Shown: piece after piece, positions 42,002-53,365 of the stretch | Layout of the letters: every line of letters begins with the position of its first letter | Position numbering within the stretch: position 1 is the first letter of the stretch | Source of the DNA: Pseudo-nitzschia pungens | Taxonomy: Eukaryota; Bacillariophyta; Bacillariophyceae; Bacillariales; Bacillariaceae | Assembly: GCA_037355855.1 (NCBI GenBank) | Contig: CM074767.1 | Span: 682,001 to 746,000, forward strand | Length of the DNA stretch: 64,000 bases | Direction of reading: 5' to 3' | The notes under the pieces: model-generated | What the model was told of the DNA's origin: nothing | The model's database searches: none | Seen by the model: the letters and a program-made list of their open reading frames with translations, nothing else | Program-made: the position numbers and the translations under genes

Positions 42002-44317
42002 CTAGTAGTCCACTCGATTTTCCGACGGTCCGACACGCACGTCGACGACTTTTCCGGGGTTCATGATGTGGTTCGGGTCCAGGGCCCGCTTGACGAGTTT
42101 CATCATGTGAACCGCCCCCGGCCCGTACTGGTCTCCGAGATACTTGATTTTTCCGTACCCCACCCCGTGTTCCCCGGTGCAGGTCCCGCCGGCGGCGAGG
42201 GTCCTTCGAATGATACGGTCGTGGACGGCAAAGACCCTGGCCAGGTACTCGTCCGATTCGTTGTCTTCCGCGATCGGGAGGATGCAGTGAAAGTTTCCGT
42301 CACCGGCATGTCCAAAGGAGAGACCCACCACTCCCGTCTCGGCAACGTCCCGGACCGTCTCGTCGAGGACGGCTGCGAACCTGGAGAGGGGGACGCAGGC
42401 GTCTGTCAGGAACGCGGTGGTCGATCCCGGCCGGTATTGGATCGATGCGTAATAGAGATTGTGCCGGGCGGCCCAGAGTGCCCTGCGCTCGGCTTCACCG
42501 GAGGTGAACCGAAACTCGGATCCCCCGAATTCCTCGCCGGTGCAGATGGCTTCGGTCGTGGCAATCTGCTCCCGCAGAGCTTCTTCCGAGGATGCCTGGA
42601 ATTCCAAAAAGAGGGTGGGTTTTTCCTCCATTGGGTTTTGGTCGTTGTCGTTGGCCTTGGCCTTGGCCTTGGCGTTGAAGGCCGCGACGCTCGTGGCGTC
42701 GAGCAATTCGCAACGGACCATGGGGATTTCGCAGAATTTGAGCATTGCCACCGTGTTGGCGGCATCCGCCAGGGAGTCGAATACGCAAACTGCTGCCACG
42801 ACGTGTTCCGGGAGGGGATGGAGCTTCACGGTAACCGAAGTAATCACCCCGAGCGTGCCCTATCGTGCAGTCGATTCGCAATTGTTGCGTGGAGCGAGAT
42901 AAGGTCAATCCAAAGAAAATCAATCCAAACATTGAAAACAGTTGGTTCAGTTTGTTCGCTGACAGTACAGTACATGTTGTTTGTATTCCATTCCATTCCA
43001 TTCCGTGATATCATGCAAACAAACACTAACAGACAAACACAACACAAATACAAATACAAATACAAATACAAACGCGACACCCCGACCTACCTCCGACCCA
43101 CACATCAGACCCACCAAATCGTATCCCGCACTCGACTTGAGGGCCTTGCTTCCGATCTTGGAAACAATGGTTCCGTCCGGCAGGACGCATTCGAGCTCCA
43201 AGAGATTCTCCCTCATGGTCCCGTATCTGACAGCGGTGGTTCCCGAGGCCCCGGTGGCCACCATGCCTCCGATGGTGGCGTCGGCCCCGGGATCCACCAC
43301 GAACTGCATCCCCGTGGCTCGGAGCGCCTCGTTCAGCGTCTTGCGCGTGACGCCGGCGCCGACCCTGGCAATGGGATCCGGCAGGAGTTGCGAATCATCG
43401 TCGTCTGCGCTGCTGTTCGTGTCGCTGTCCTCACCCGGAAGGACAATCTCCTGAAAGGCCGCCATATCCAGCGAAATGGTGCCCGGCACGGTGGCACACA
43501 CGTGTCCCTCGACGGAGGTCCCCGCTCCGTAGGGAACGACGGGGATTCGGTGGTGGTTGCAGAATCTGAGAAGCTCCGAGACGTCCTCTACGGTCTGCGG
43601 TTTGACGACTACGTCGGGTGTGAGTAACGTTGTTTCGTGGCCGTTGTTGTCCTTCGAAGGATAACCGCGGTGGTGAGATTCACCCCTTCCGTGTCGTTCC
43701 AGCTCGTACGGGTTGGTAGAAAACTCGGTCGCCTCGGAGAGTTTCTTGCTTTCTCTCAGTGTTTCGAGAGCCGACAAAATGGATTGTTGTCGGACATTCT
43801 TGGACGGATCGTCGCGGGCCAGGGAAAGGCTCGGGGCGTCGATGCTGCTGCTGTTGCTTCTGCTGCTATTGCTGCTGCTTCTTCTTCTACTGTTGCCAAT
43901 CGACCGATACCAGTGCGTTGGTTCTCGACCGAGCGGCGATTGCAATAGCAGCAGATCACGGGAAACACCGAGAAAACGACGACCGATGCAGCCCGCCCTC
44001 TCGAATCGGTTCGTTGTTCCGGAAGCAATGCTCCTCGTTGCCGTTGACAGCGGCACGGGCCGCGGTGAAATCCTCGGTTCTCGGTGGGATCGTGCCGGTG
44101 GCAATGCGCGAGAATGCGAATGCGTATGAGAATGCGAATGCGAAACCGGCAGCGAGGACGACGATGCTACCGCTTTTGCCGACGAGAAATTCATAGTGAT
44201 ACCGCGACAAAAAATGCTAGCGTGCGACGACGGCCCGGCAATCGTCGCGGATCGTGCCGATCGCAGCGGCATCGGGGCCACCATTCGCTTCGCGGCGTAA
44301 ACGTACACGTACGGCAT
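42002..44317 (-). CDS. LDHD: FAD-dependent D-lactate / D-2-hydroxyacid dehydrogenase, 2 exons
   Basis: Oxidises D-lactate (or another D-2-hydroxyacid) to the keto acid, by family passing electrons to cytochrome c in mitochondria. Exons 44317-43091 and 42859-42002 join in phase 0 across a 231-nt intron (GTAGGT...GATAG), restoring the conserved CGSEGTLGVITS; 694 aa. N-terminus MPYVYVYAAKRMVAP plus Arg/Ser-rich sequence suggests a mitochondrial presequence, although a long low-complexity region follows. PCMH-type FAD domain: PYGAGTSVEGHV, DPGADATIGGMVATGASGTT and VRYGTMRENLLELECVLPDG. C-terminal cap: FGHAGDGNFHCILP (metal/substrate His), GTCTGEHGVGYGKIKYLG and ALDPNHIMNPGKVVD. The intron contains a CAAATACAAATA repeat. 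Bacterial and human relatives are about 480-570 aa, so the extension is long. Substrate specificity cannot be told from sequence. Confidence 0.88.
43045..43072. repeat. ACAAAT hexamer repeat in the dehydrogenase intron
   Basis: Near-perfect hexamers (ACAAAT) within the intron; antisense frames translate them as VFVFVF and are not coding. Confidence 0.8.
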
Positions 44318-44810
44318 GATTGTACCGAGGATGATGGCGGTTCGTCGGAGGACTTTTGCGCGTGGGTGGCGGGCTTGCCGGCAGTGGAAGTCAGAAAGTG
44401 TGGTTGCGACGAACAATCATCAACAACAAAATGAATACGAAGTAATAATAACGTTTTGATAATAATATTCTCAGAAAAAATATACGTACGTACCGTAGTT
44501 CTTACTTCGTAATACTGTAATAAATCTTACTTGTTCCAACTTCCCTGTACCAGTAAGGCATGGCTAAGGTTACGATTCATTCATTCGTTCAGTCGCATCT
44601 TCTGACATCTGACAACTGACATCTCTGATTTTGATTGAGATTGATCGAACATCTCGAAGACTTCTACCGTAAGGTTACGGTACAAAAATACTCGTGGGCT
44701 TGCCACGAATTCTTCACGCTTGCTTGTATTTTTTTGCCATGGGATTTTGAGATCTTAGCGGTCATTTCTCAACGGCTGGGTTTCCCGATCTTGCCACCCT
44801 TGCTTTACCA
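44318..44810. other. Upstream region of the dehydrogenase gene
   Basis: Holds TACGTACGTACCG and AAGGTTACG words near 44480-44680. No gene seen. The repeat element begins at 44811. Confidence 0.45.
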
Positions 44811-45580
44811 GGGCCATCCGATGGTTTTTATTTTCGCGCGGTTTTTGAGGACCGCGCGAAAAAATATAACCGTTAAGAACCGTTAATGACCGTTAACTTT
44901 AGACGCATAACTATGCGTCTAAAAAAGTTTTTAGACGCATAACTATGCGTCTAAAAAAGTTTTTAGACGCATAACTATGCGTCTTGCGTCTAACTTTAGA
45001 CGCACTGTGCGTCTAAAATTTTTTTAGACGCATAATTATGCGTCTTTCGTTTTAGACGCATTGTCCTGTAGAATCTTACACACCCTAGTACAAGTTTTAG
45101 ACGCATAATCGTGAAATGACCCAACTTCAAGTTACAAATTAATTAACCGTGTCTACGTAGACAATAGTACACTAAGTGTAAAACGTTATTGTGTATTGAA
45201 CCACATCTATAAGTGACATCCGTTATGCGTCTAATAATTTTTCAGTTTACTACTGAGTTCTACGCTAATTTGGACCAGTTGTGCGTCTAAAAACCAGTTG
45301 TGCGTCTAAAAATTTTAGACGCATAACTCTGTAGAATTGTACACACATTTAGTACATGTTTTAGACGCATAAGTTGTGCGTCTAAAATTTTTTTAGACGC
45401 ATAGTTATGCGTCTATTATTAGACGCATAATCGTGGCTTATGCGTCTAATAATAGACGCATAACTATGCGTCTAAAAAAGTTTTTAGACGCATAAGTTTA
45501 ACGTCTACTAACGGTTTTAACGGTTATAGCTACGCGCGGTCCTCAAAAATCGCGCGAAAATAAAAACCATCGGATGGCCC
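44811..45580. mobile_element. Palindromic-unit element, copy 1 (770 bp)
   Basis: Terminal inverted repeats of about 48 bp begin GGGCCATCCGATGGTTTTTA and include TTTTGAGGACCGCGCG. The interior is built of a tandem 32-bp unit containing the palindrome TTAGACGCATA-AC-TATGCGTCTAA, with short A/T spacers, about a dozen whole or partial units in two blocks (about 44895-45065 and 45285-45500). A non-repetitive centre includes AAGTGACATCCGTTATGCGT. No protein frame. A second copy in the opposite orientation is at 56763-57647. No clear target-site duplication: flanks are TTTACCA and AGTAGTA. Confidence 0.88.
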
Positions 45581-45940
45581 AGTAGTACCGTGATGATACA
45601 AGCACAATCTGCAACTATAAATGCACAGTACAATAAACACGTACAGTTGTACGTACATGTAACAAGGCACGGGCAAAATCCAGATCAGTTGAGTCTCGAG
45701 TCGTATGCCTAAGACCATTGGAATGCATCACAAAATTATTTCGAAGTCAGAACACTGAAAAACACTGCATAAAATCACGTGATAAACTTGACATCGAATT
45801 TCTTTTGGAATGTTATCTGATTTTACTTGACACATGACCGACAAGGGTAACAACAATAAACTCGAACTTGAACTTTGAAACATGCCTTAGCAGCGACAAC
45901 AGGGGTACTTCCCCTATCCAACAGGAATACGGAGGAGGAG
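45581..45940. other. Gap between two repeat blocks: nothing seen
   Basis: AT-rich single-copy-looking sequence with no supported gene. Confidence 0.4.
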
Positions 45941-46600
45941 GAGAAGAAGCGGCGGGAGCAGCAGGACGACGAGTAGAAACAGCAGGAGGACGAGTAGCAG
46001 CGGCGGCGGCGGGAGCAGCAGCAGCAGGACGACGAGCAGCAGCAGCAGCGGCGGGAGCAGCAGCAGCAGGGGCAACAGCAGCAGGACGACAAGTAGCAGC
46101 AGGACGACAAGTAGCAGCAGGACGACGAGTAGCAGCAGGACGACGAGCAGCAGCAGCGGCGGGAGCAGCAGCAGCAGGGGCAGCAGGACGACGAGTAGCA
46201 GCAGGACGACAAGTAGCAGCAGGACGACGAGCAGCAGCAGCGGCGGGAGCAGCAGCAGCAGGGGCAGCAGCAGCAGGGGCAGCAGCAGCAGGGGCAGCAG
46301 CAGCAGGGGCAGCAGGACGACGAGTAGCAGCAGGACGACAAGTAGCAGCAGGACGACGAGCAGCAGCAGTGGCGGGAGCAGCAGCAGCAGGGGCAGCAGC
46401 AGCAGGGGCAGCAGCAGCAGGGGCAGCAGCAGCAGGGGCAGCAGCAGCAGGAGCGAACAGCAGCAGGACGACGAGTAGCAGCAGGACGACAAATAGCAGC
46501 AGCAGGGGCAGCGGCGGGAGCAGCAGCAGCAGGGGCAGCGGCGGGAGCAGCAGCAGCAGGGTCAGCAGCAGCAGGAGCGAACAGCAGCAGGACTCAAATA
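45930..46600. repeat. GCA/GGG/GAC triplet satellite, about 670 bp
   Basis: Triplet-phased arrays of GCAGCAGCAGGG (12-bp unit) alternate with GGACGACGAGTAGCAGCA (18-bp unit) in higher-order blocks. Because every unit is a multiple of three without stops, long frames open on both strands (Ala/Gly-, Ser/Arg-, Leu- or Cys-rich). I treat these as non-coding. Confidence 0.85.
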
Positions 46601-49600
46601 TTTTGTGAGCTGAGCTTACAAAAAATTTGGAAAACAGTCCCGGGACGGAAGATTCCGCGACTCTCAACTCCCATGTCAGTCGGTTTGTTGCCTTAGTTGC
46701 GCACCTCTTGTTAAAACACGGGAATAAAAATCTACCAAAAGAACAATCTTACGGTGTATGGAAAGGCAACTCATACCGTATTAAAAACCGTTGAAAAAAA
46801 TTCTGTACCTCTCCTTTTGATGGGGTACAAATGAGGTATTCCGAATGTAGGAGCTTCCACGTAGAAGGTTGTACTAGCGCGTAGCGCGTGCAACAATGGT
46901 TGCATATTGCTGATATCGTACTTGTACGTAATCTTACCTTACTTACCGGGTACCCAGGGTCCGGCAACCTGTTCCAGTACCTCCGGAAAGGTACGGTACG
47001 TGATAAGGTTACGAGTATGTCTGTCCACATCGTCGGCTTTGGCTTCGCAACAAATGAACTAAGTTAACGGTAATTACGAGGACGAGTAAGATAAGGTTTA
47101 CAGTAAGATTACCTTAGTAGGGGGACTTCAGTAAGATTGCGGTAAAATTGACTCACTCCCCTTCGTCACAGAGACAGCCCGTACGAGTATCAGGTGCTTG
47201 TGCGAGCACGAGTACATACCATGATGACAAAGTTGATGGCATTAGTTACATGATTTTGTCAGGGTTGTTTTGTTGTATTGTGTTGCGAGTTGCTCTGGAG
47301 AATCATTGAAAGATGTATTTCCTGTTCAGTGAGCTGGTAGTATGGAATTCGTATATCATGCTGGTTCGCAAATAGTACTTTTGTGAAGCATGCACATTCT
47401 TGCTACCCTTGCAGTCTGTTAGTAGTACTAGTAGTAGTACAAAGAATAGTAGTACTAGTAGTAATTGGCATACTATTGCTGCTTGTTACTACTATTAGTA
47501 GTAAGATCATGTCTGTTGAAATGCATGATGATATTACTTTCACATTCAGTTTGCCCTAGTATCATACCTTGGAATAGAGAGTTTGTTTGTTGATATTTTA
47601 TTGGTTTCCATAAGAGAGGCATTGCATTTGTGTCCAGAAGGCTGCTGACTGCTGGTGGTATTGGTGACTGGATCACTTCTTGCAACAAGAACAAGAAAGA
47701 ATCATACTGGTAGAAATTGGTGGTTGATGTTGTTGAACAAAAATTCTCGTGAACCAACAAGTGGGTCACATCCAAGAAACTTGCTCCGTTGTGGACACAA
47801 CCTTCTTGTCATATCTGGCATTTGCCAATGCTGCTGCTGCTGCCGCCGCCGCCGCTGTTGCTGTCACGACTTTTACTAGCAAAAAGAATAATCGGAAGAC
47901 GAGAGATAGGAGATCCGAAAAAAACTACTACTGAAAGTACTACTACTAGTAGTAATTACTCGTCCCAGCACGGATCCTCAGAATGGCAATCCTACTATCC
48001 TCGGGTGCATACCCAAAAAAACTCCCAGCCATTCATTATTATTTATGTTTCAAACTTCTTGTTATTACCTGATCTATAATTGATTCAATTGGAGGAGTCA
48101 CTTTTGCTTTGTAATTTCAGGTTGTTACGTGTACTTCGTATTAGTTTCTCGTCGTCATGTCGGTCTTTCCTTCCCTAATAATTAGGCAGGTAGTAAAATA
48201 CCGGTAATCTTACTTGTCTTTCCCAACGAGTGATCAAATAATAATGTAAATACCGCATCTACGGGACTGTTATTCAGAGTTAATTAAGGTTACTCATAGT
48301 ACGTGTAGTAGTATTATTTATTTACTATTTACCTTTTGGCATCATTAACTTCGGAAAGGCCCTGAAATCCGATTACTCCTTCCGTGCTCGCAAATGACGT
48401 TGCACGTGAGATTGTACCTGTACTTTGTCCATTGATTACCGTTTCTGCACTTGCAGCTCAGGGTTTTGCCGGAACATGACATGGTCAAATTTCGCGAAGG
48501 TCATCGTTTACCTATGGACCTCTTCATAAGTGTACTTACGGTTCCTAGTACCTATCTGCCATAGTAGTGTTCGGACGAGATCCGAAGAAGATCCGTTTTG
48601 ACTCCTCAATCCCGGTGACACCGAAAGGACGAGAAAACCAATCAATCGAAGAATTCCGCCGGAGGTATCGTCCTTGTACGTGTAATTAATCTTACTAGTG
48701 TAACCTTAGGTATCGTTCGTGAATGTATGATGTGTGATAGAAATAATTGTGAAGTGGCCTAGCAACAAAGTTCAGCAATGCAATATAATGAGACCCGGTA
48801 CCGTCACGCAATATACCTCGCTTTCCAAGTTGAACAAGAAAAATCTGTGGCTCCTAATTACTAAAAACATCTCGGAGATGAACATTGAACCGGCCTTCCT
48901 GCTAGAAATGTACCCAAACAAAAATCTGGATCCACTCCTATTTTCAATCTAACCCACGAACCATAAGTAATGATTGAAAGTTACGATCAGGGAAGAATGG
49001 CAGGGGAAGGTTGATAGCTGGTATGTGAGGGAAATCGTCGAATTTAATCGGCACTCACGAACAATCAAATGTTGCAGTAGATTGTTCTCTCTCCACCACT
49101 AAACCTATTGCCTTTACGTCTCACGTTGAGGTATTTTCAGTCCCTTGGCATTCTAACGTACTATTGGCAATAGATCATTGTACTGAATTTTTTATTCTTT
49201 GCGTACCTGGTACTGTGTACGGTAGTTCAACAAAAAAGCTGCGATTTCGGTAAGAATTATTGTGCGAGAGCTGAGGCAATCACGTGCGAATATTCAATTG
49301 GCTAACTTATTTATGAAGTCGTCGTGTTCATTAGACTTCGAATACCGATTTTTGGTAATAAAGATTCATTGGAGGAAAGAAACATTTTGATTCTTCTTGT
49401 AATATGCTCCAAAAAGAACTATTCCTCTCATTCTGCTCTCGTCATCTTCCAGAAGAATGTTTTAGACCGGCTCCACGAATCATTTCAAGTCATTTCTTCA
49501 CTTTATCACATAATCGTTGAACTTACTGTATCTCATAACATCTCATAACTTTTAAATTTCTCGAGTGAAAAATCCAACCGGGTACTTGTACGTATTCGTA

Positions 49601-49649
49601 AATGCACAACACAAGACTGCACACAAAATTACTTTGCAAACCTTCAACA
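46601..49649. other. Gene-poor AT-rich intergenic
   Basis: GTAAGGTTAC / TACCGGGTACC clusters at about 46930-47125, TAGTAGTAC triplet palindromes at about 47415-47505 and 47935-47955, and a CTGCTGCTGCTGCCGCCGCC run near 47830. No gene supported. Confidence 0.5.
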
Positions 49650-50241
49650 ATGACTTACCCCCAAGCTACGAAGAACGAGCGATGGTCCGCCATGAGCCAA
49701 GCGGACAACGATTGTTTCAACGCGTTTTCATCACCCAAGAGCGAGAAAAGCATCAACGAAGACCCAACATCTCCGCCATCTGTTGCGTCAAGATTTCCGC
49801 AACTCTCCGTCCTTCATCCCGGAAGGATTACCCGCGCAGTCTCTTTTGCGACCGAGACGAATGCCATCAAACAGTAGTTTTGGAAGCATGAGCACTATTA
49901 GCAGCGCAGAAAGTTTCGCGAGTCTAACCAATCACAGGTTTAAACCGGTCCAGAACTCCAAGAACAGTCTTCTGCGGTACAGCAATATGGATAGTAAGGG
50001 CAGTCTTGTGAGCCTTAACAACCGATGGAGGGCAACTCCTTCAACGGCGAAGAATTCCAATACCAAGAGCAGCCAAAACAAGCTATTTGCTTCACTGAAC
50101 ATGCCGATGCCGGTAGCCAAAGGCAATCACCAAAGGAGATGGATGGCCACAGCGGGCAGTGACAATGGGAGTGATCAGCCCATAGGTATGATCACGCGAA
50201 AGTCGTCAGCGACGTACCTCTGCCCTGCATCATCTGCGTGA
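49650..50241 (+). CDS. Possible Ser/Asn-rich small protein, frame broken
   Basis: ATG 49650 opens MTYPQATKNERWSAMSQ and runs to a stop at 49877. An overlapping frame continues with RRMPSNSSFGSMSTISSAES, then SLTNHRFKPVQNSKNSLLRY and MDSKGSLVSLNNRW to a stop at 50241. Both have coding-like composition (Ser/Asn-rich, phosphosite-like), unlike neighbouring DNA. They could be one gene with an indel near 49,860, or a short gene starting at ATG 49861. No family recognised. No suitable GT-AG intron was found. Low confidence that it is a gene at all. Confidence 0.35.
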
Positions 50242-50471
50242 ACCACGATATAGCACCGTCCATAGAGCAAGAGCTAAACATGTAACCACTAAGTCAATGT
50301 ACACTATAGATCAATTTCTGCATCATTCGCATCGAAACTTCTCCCCTACTTGACTACAGAGCTTCGTTCACGGTCTAGGAATATTAAGTGTTGCTTTATC
50401 TGTTACTTTATCACGATGAACCTGCGCAACAACAACTCCGACAGGAACCATGCGACAAATTCGATGCGCTC
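50242..50471. other. Short gap 3' of the synthetase
   Basis: About 230 bp containing the 3' end of the synthetase; nothing else recognised. Confidence 0.4.
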
Positions 50472-53365
50472 TCAATGATGCGCGAGCTTTCCTACCATAC
50501 CGGACATGGATTTCGTCTTTCCGTCCGGAATCATGTAAAGGACGCACGGTTTGTCCCCGCCGAGGTACGGGCGGTCCACGCGGTAAAAGCCGCGGCGTTC
50601 GAGTTGGATGACGTCGCCTTCCTGGAGCGTCTTCAGGCAAGGATCCCCAATGGCCGATGTGGTGGCGATGGTGTTGGGGTTGACGAAATCCTCGAACTTG
50701 TCCCCCTCCTCGAGCTTTTCCTTGGTGACGAGGTGATCGAATTCGGTCAGGGTCGTGGGGCAGCCACCGGAGGCAACCATCCAGGACAACTTGCGCTTGC
50801 AGGCTTTGAAATCACCGTCGGGCACCACTTCGCCCTCGAGCGTCTTGGAATCCTCCGATTTCTTGGTGATCTTGATCACCCCCCATCTCAGCAGGACGAT
50901 GTTCTCGCCCTCGGCGCAATCCTCGGCGTCTCCCAGCTCCAGGAGAACCTCGCTCGAGAGCTTCAGGGGACGGTTGCCCATGGAGGGATCCTTGGGATGG
51001 AGCGAGGTGCTGACGTAGGTTTCAGCCGCCGCCGGAATCCTCAAAGTTTGTAATGGTCAGGGTCGCGTTCGCGTTCGCATCGACCGCCATGAATCGACGG
51101 GCGCTCGCGTCGAGCTCCTTCTTGTTCTCGGCCCAAAAGGAGTTCCAGACCATGTTGACGACGCGGCGGGACGCACCCTGGGAGTAGATGTATTTCTTGA
51201 GGGCGGGAATGGAAACCCCGCGGCGGAGGACCCCGCGGACCGTTGGGAACCTACAGATGTTGCAAAGAAAAAGAAACAAAAGACAGAAACAAAAGACGGA
51301 AACGGCAATGGCAGTGGCAGTGGCGAAGGCAAAGCATTGGTTAGATGCCGCGAGACGACCAAACGAAACAAACTAACCCAACCCAACCCGATGCAGTGCA
51401 GTGCAGAGACGGTCATTCATTCATTCATTCATTCGTTGGAACTCACCGGGCATCGTCCCATCCCGACACGAGATTTTGTTCGACGAACCAGGTGAGCTTG
51501 CGCTTCGACAGCACCGTGTACTGGAAGTTCATGCGGCAGAACGCGTGGATGCGAACCCGCCTCAGCCCGAGGGTCTTGAGCAGGTGCTGGTACTGCTCGT
51601 CGCGATCGTTGTATTCCGTGGTTCGCAGGGCGTGCGTGACACCCTCCAGCGAGTCCACGATGGGGCAGGCCAGGTCGTAGGTGGGATAGGCCTTGTAGGT
51701 CGTGCCGGTGCGGTGGTGGGGGGTCAGGTTCTGTACGGTACAGAACGGGGTCCCTCATGGTTCCGTTGTCGGAGGACATGTCGATCTTGGCTCGGAGGCA
51801 CCACCGGCCCCCCTCCTCGCTCCCGCTGCACATTTCCTCGAACAGGGCCCTGGCTTCCGCGGGGGCCTGGTTTCGGTGCTTGGATTCGACGCGATTCGCT
51901 CGCTCTTCCTTCATTTGCTCCTGCGGCGTGTCGTCCATGTAGGCCTGTCCCTTCTCGATCATTTGCAGGGCGTACTTTTGAATGGCACCGATGTAATCAC
52001 TGGTGTACACCAGGACGTCGTTCTTGACACCGAGGGTTTTCAGATCCTCCACGATCGATTTCTGATATTCCTCCTTCTCCTTGGAGGGATTCGTGTCGTC
52101 GAAGCGGACGATCATCCGTCCCTTGTACCTTCTGGCGTAGTAATCGTTCAGGAGACAAGCCTTGGCGTGACCAACGTGCAAGTAACCCGAGGGCTCCGGG
52201 GGGAACCGCGTGACGACCTGTCCGGGGATGGCTCCCTCCAGGAGGTTCATGCCGGTTTCCAACGGTTCGAGGGTCTCCTCCTCGGTGAACCGGACCTCCG
52301 CATCGGTGGCGCCGCTCGCGCCCACCGCCAGCTGGGTGGCTCGTTTCAGGGCGGGGTGCGCCGCCATCATGGCGGTCCACCGCGCGGCGATCGGGAACTC
52401 CCCGAGGGCCTCCGCGACGCGGATCTTGTCCTCCAGGGCGCACGGAAATCCCAGGGCCGCAAAGAGGGCCACGTCCGCGAGGGAAATCCCGTGTCCGCAG
52501 ACGTAGGTTCGCTTCGACAGGGCGTGCTCGAGGGTCATGGCGATTCCCGTCGCGGCCCGCTCGGCATCGATCCGGGTCAGGGATTGGGCGTATTCCACCC
52601 AGGCGTTCTGCTCCGCTCGTTGGGTTGCCGACGCCGGTTCCAGGACGTTGCCCCCTTCCGCCACCGCATTCCAGGAGGTATCGGGCGACCGCCAGATCGC
52701 CGACAATCACGCCGCCTCCGTCGGCCGTTCCCATCATGGGAGCGGGAACCCGGTGGTCCGCGGTGACGGAAAGATCGACGTCGATGTCGGTCAGGCAGGC
52801 AACCGCCAGGGCCATCACGGGGCGATCACGCATGCTGGCCTGCGTTGGGATTCAGCACCAGCTGCAACGGGCTCAGTTTGAATCTGGAAAGGTCCGTGAT
52901 GCGGGGGGTTCCGGTGTTGCCCCCGCCGGCAGCCTTGGAAGGAGCGGCGGCCGGAGCTGCCTCCGCTCCCGTCTTCGAACCGGCCTTGTGCGCCGCCTTC
53001 TTGGCGGCCTTTTCGGCCTTCTTGGCGGCCTTCTTGGCGGCGTTCTCGGCCGAGGCAACCTGGTTGGCCTGCGCACCTCCTCCTTCCTTTTTCTTCTTTC
53101 CCTTGTCGCCGTGGGGCTTTCCGTCGACCCCGATTCCGTTGTTCATGCCGGCGAATTTTTCCTTGAGCGCCAGGAGCTTCGTCACCAGCGGACCGGTGAC
53201 CTTCTTGGCCTCGTCTTTGTCGGAGATATCCTTCTTTGCCTTGGTGATGCTGCCTGCGACAGACTCGATCTCGGCCTTGAGTGCGCTCAGTGTTTCCGCC
53301 ATCTTGCTGGTTGCCGATTTTCCGCCTTCTTTCAGTACCGACGAAATTGGAAAAATGCTGTTCAT
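50472..53365 (-). CDS. Cytosolic-type glutamyl-tRNA synthetase, several frame breaks
   Basis: Charges tRNA-Glu with glutamate. Parts in order: a WHEP-like N-terminal helix pair ([17 protein letters not shown]) with an Ala/Lys linker; a GST-like domain ([19 protein letters not shown], later AWVEYAQSL); the class I catalytic core with [19 protein letters not shown] (HIGH motif, about 52165-52215), [13 protein letters not shown] and [18 protein letters not shown] in another frame; [31 protein letters not shown] (KMSKS equivalent); then [14 protein letters not shown] and the anticodon domain ([18 protein letters not shown]). One true intron, 51446-51251 (GTGAGT...TGTAG), restores DDARFPTV. Four additional shifts have no intron: near 52,840, 52,655, 51,737 and 51,030. 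Either assembly indels or a pseudogene; an intact paralogue would be needed if decayed. The next gene is divergent. Confidence 0.82.
51728..51746. repeat. Perfect 9-bp inverted repeat at a synthetase frame break
   Basis: GTTCTGTAC and GTACAGAAC flank a single central base. It sits exactly where the reading frame changes between the conserved MRDPVLYR and NLTPHHRTG blocks. Confidence 0.85.

Noticed and set aside
41777..43627. A 616-codon plus-strand frame opposite the D-lactate dehydrogenase
   Set aside because: It lies antisense to a gene with full conserved motifs and crosses that gene's intron. Its translation has no domain and low-complexity stretches. It is a by-product of GC-rich codon third positions.
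44895..45500. CRISPR-like array of a regular palindromic repeat
   Set aside because: The spacers are short A/T runs and not unique sequence, the units lie within a TIR element present twice, and the genome is eukaryotic.
45813..46667. Ala/Gly-, Ser/Cys- and Leu-rich proteins from the triplet satellite
   Set aside because: All triplet phases of the repeat are stop-free on both strands, so the open frames follow from the repeat and carry no coding evidence.
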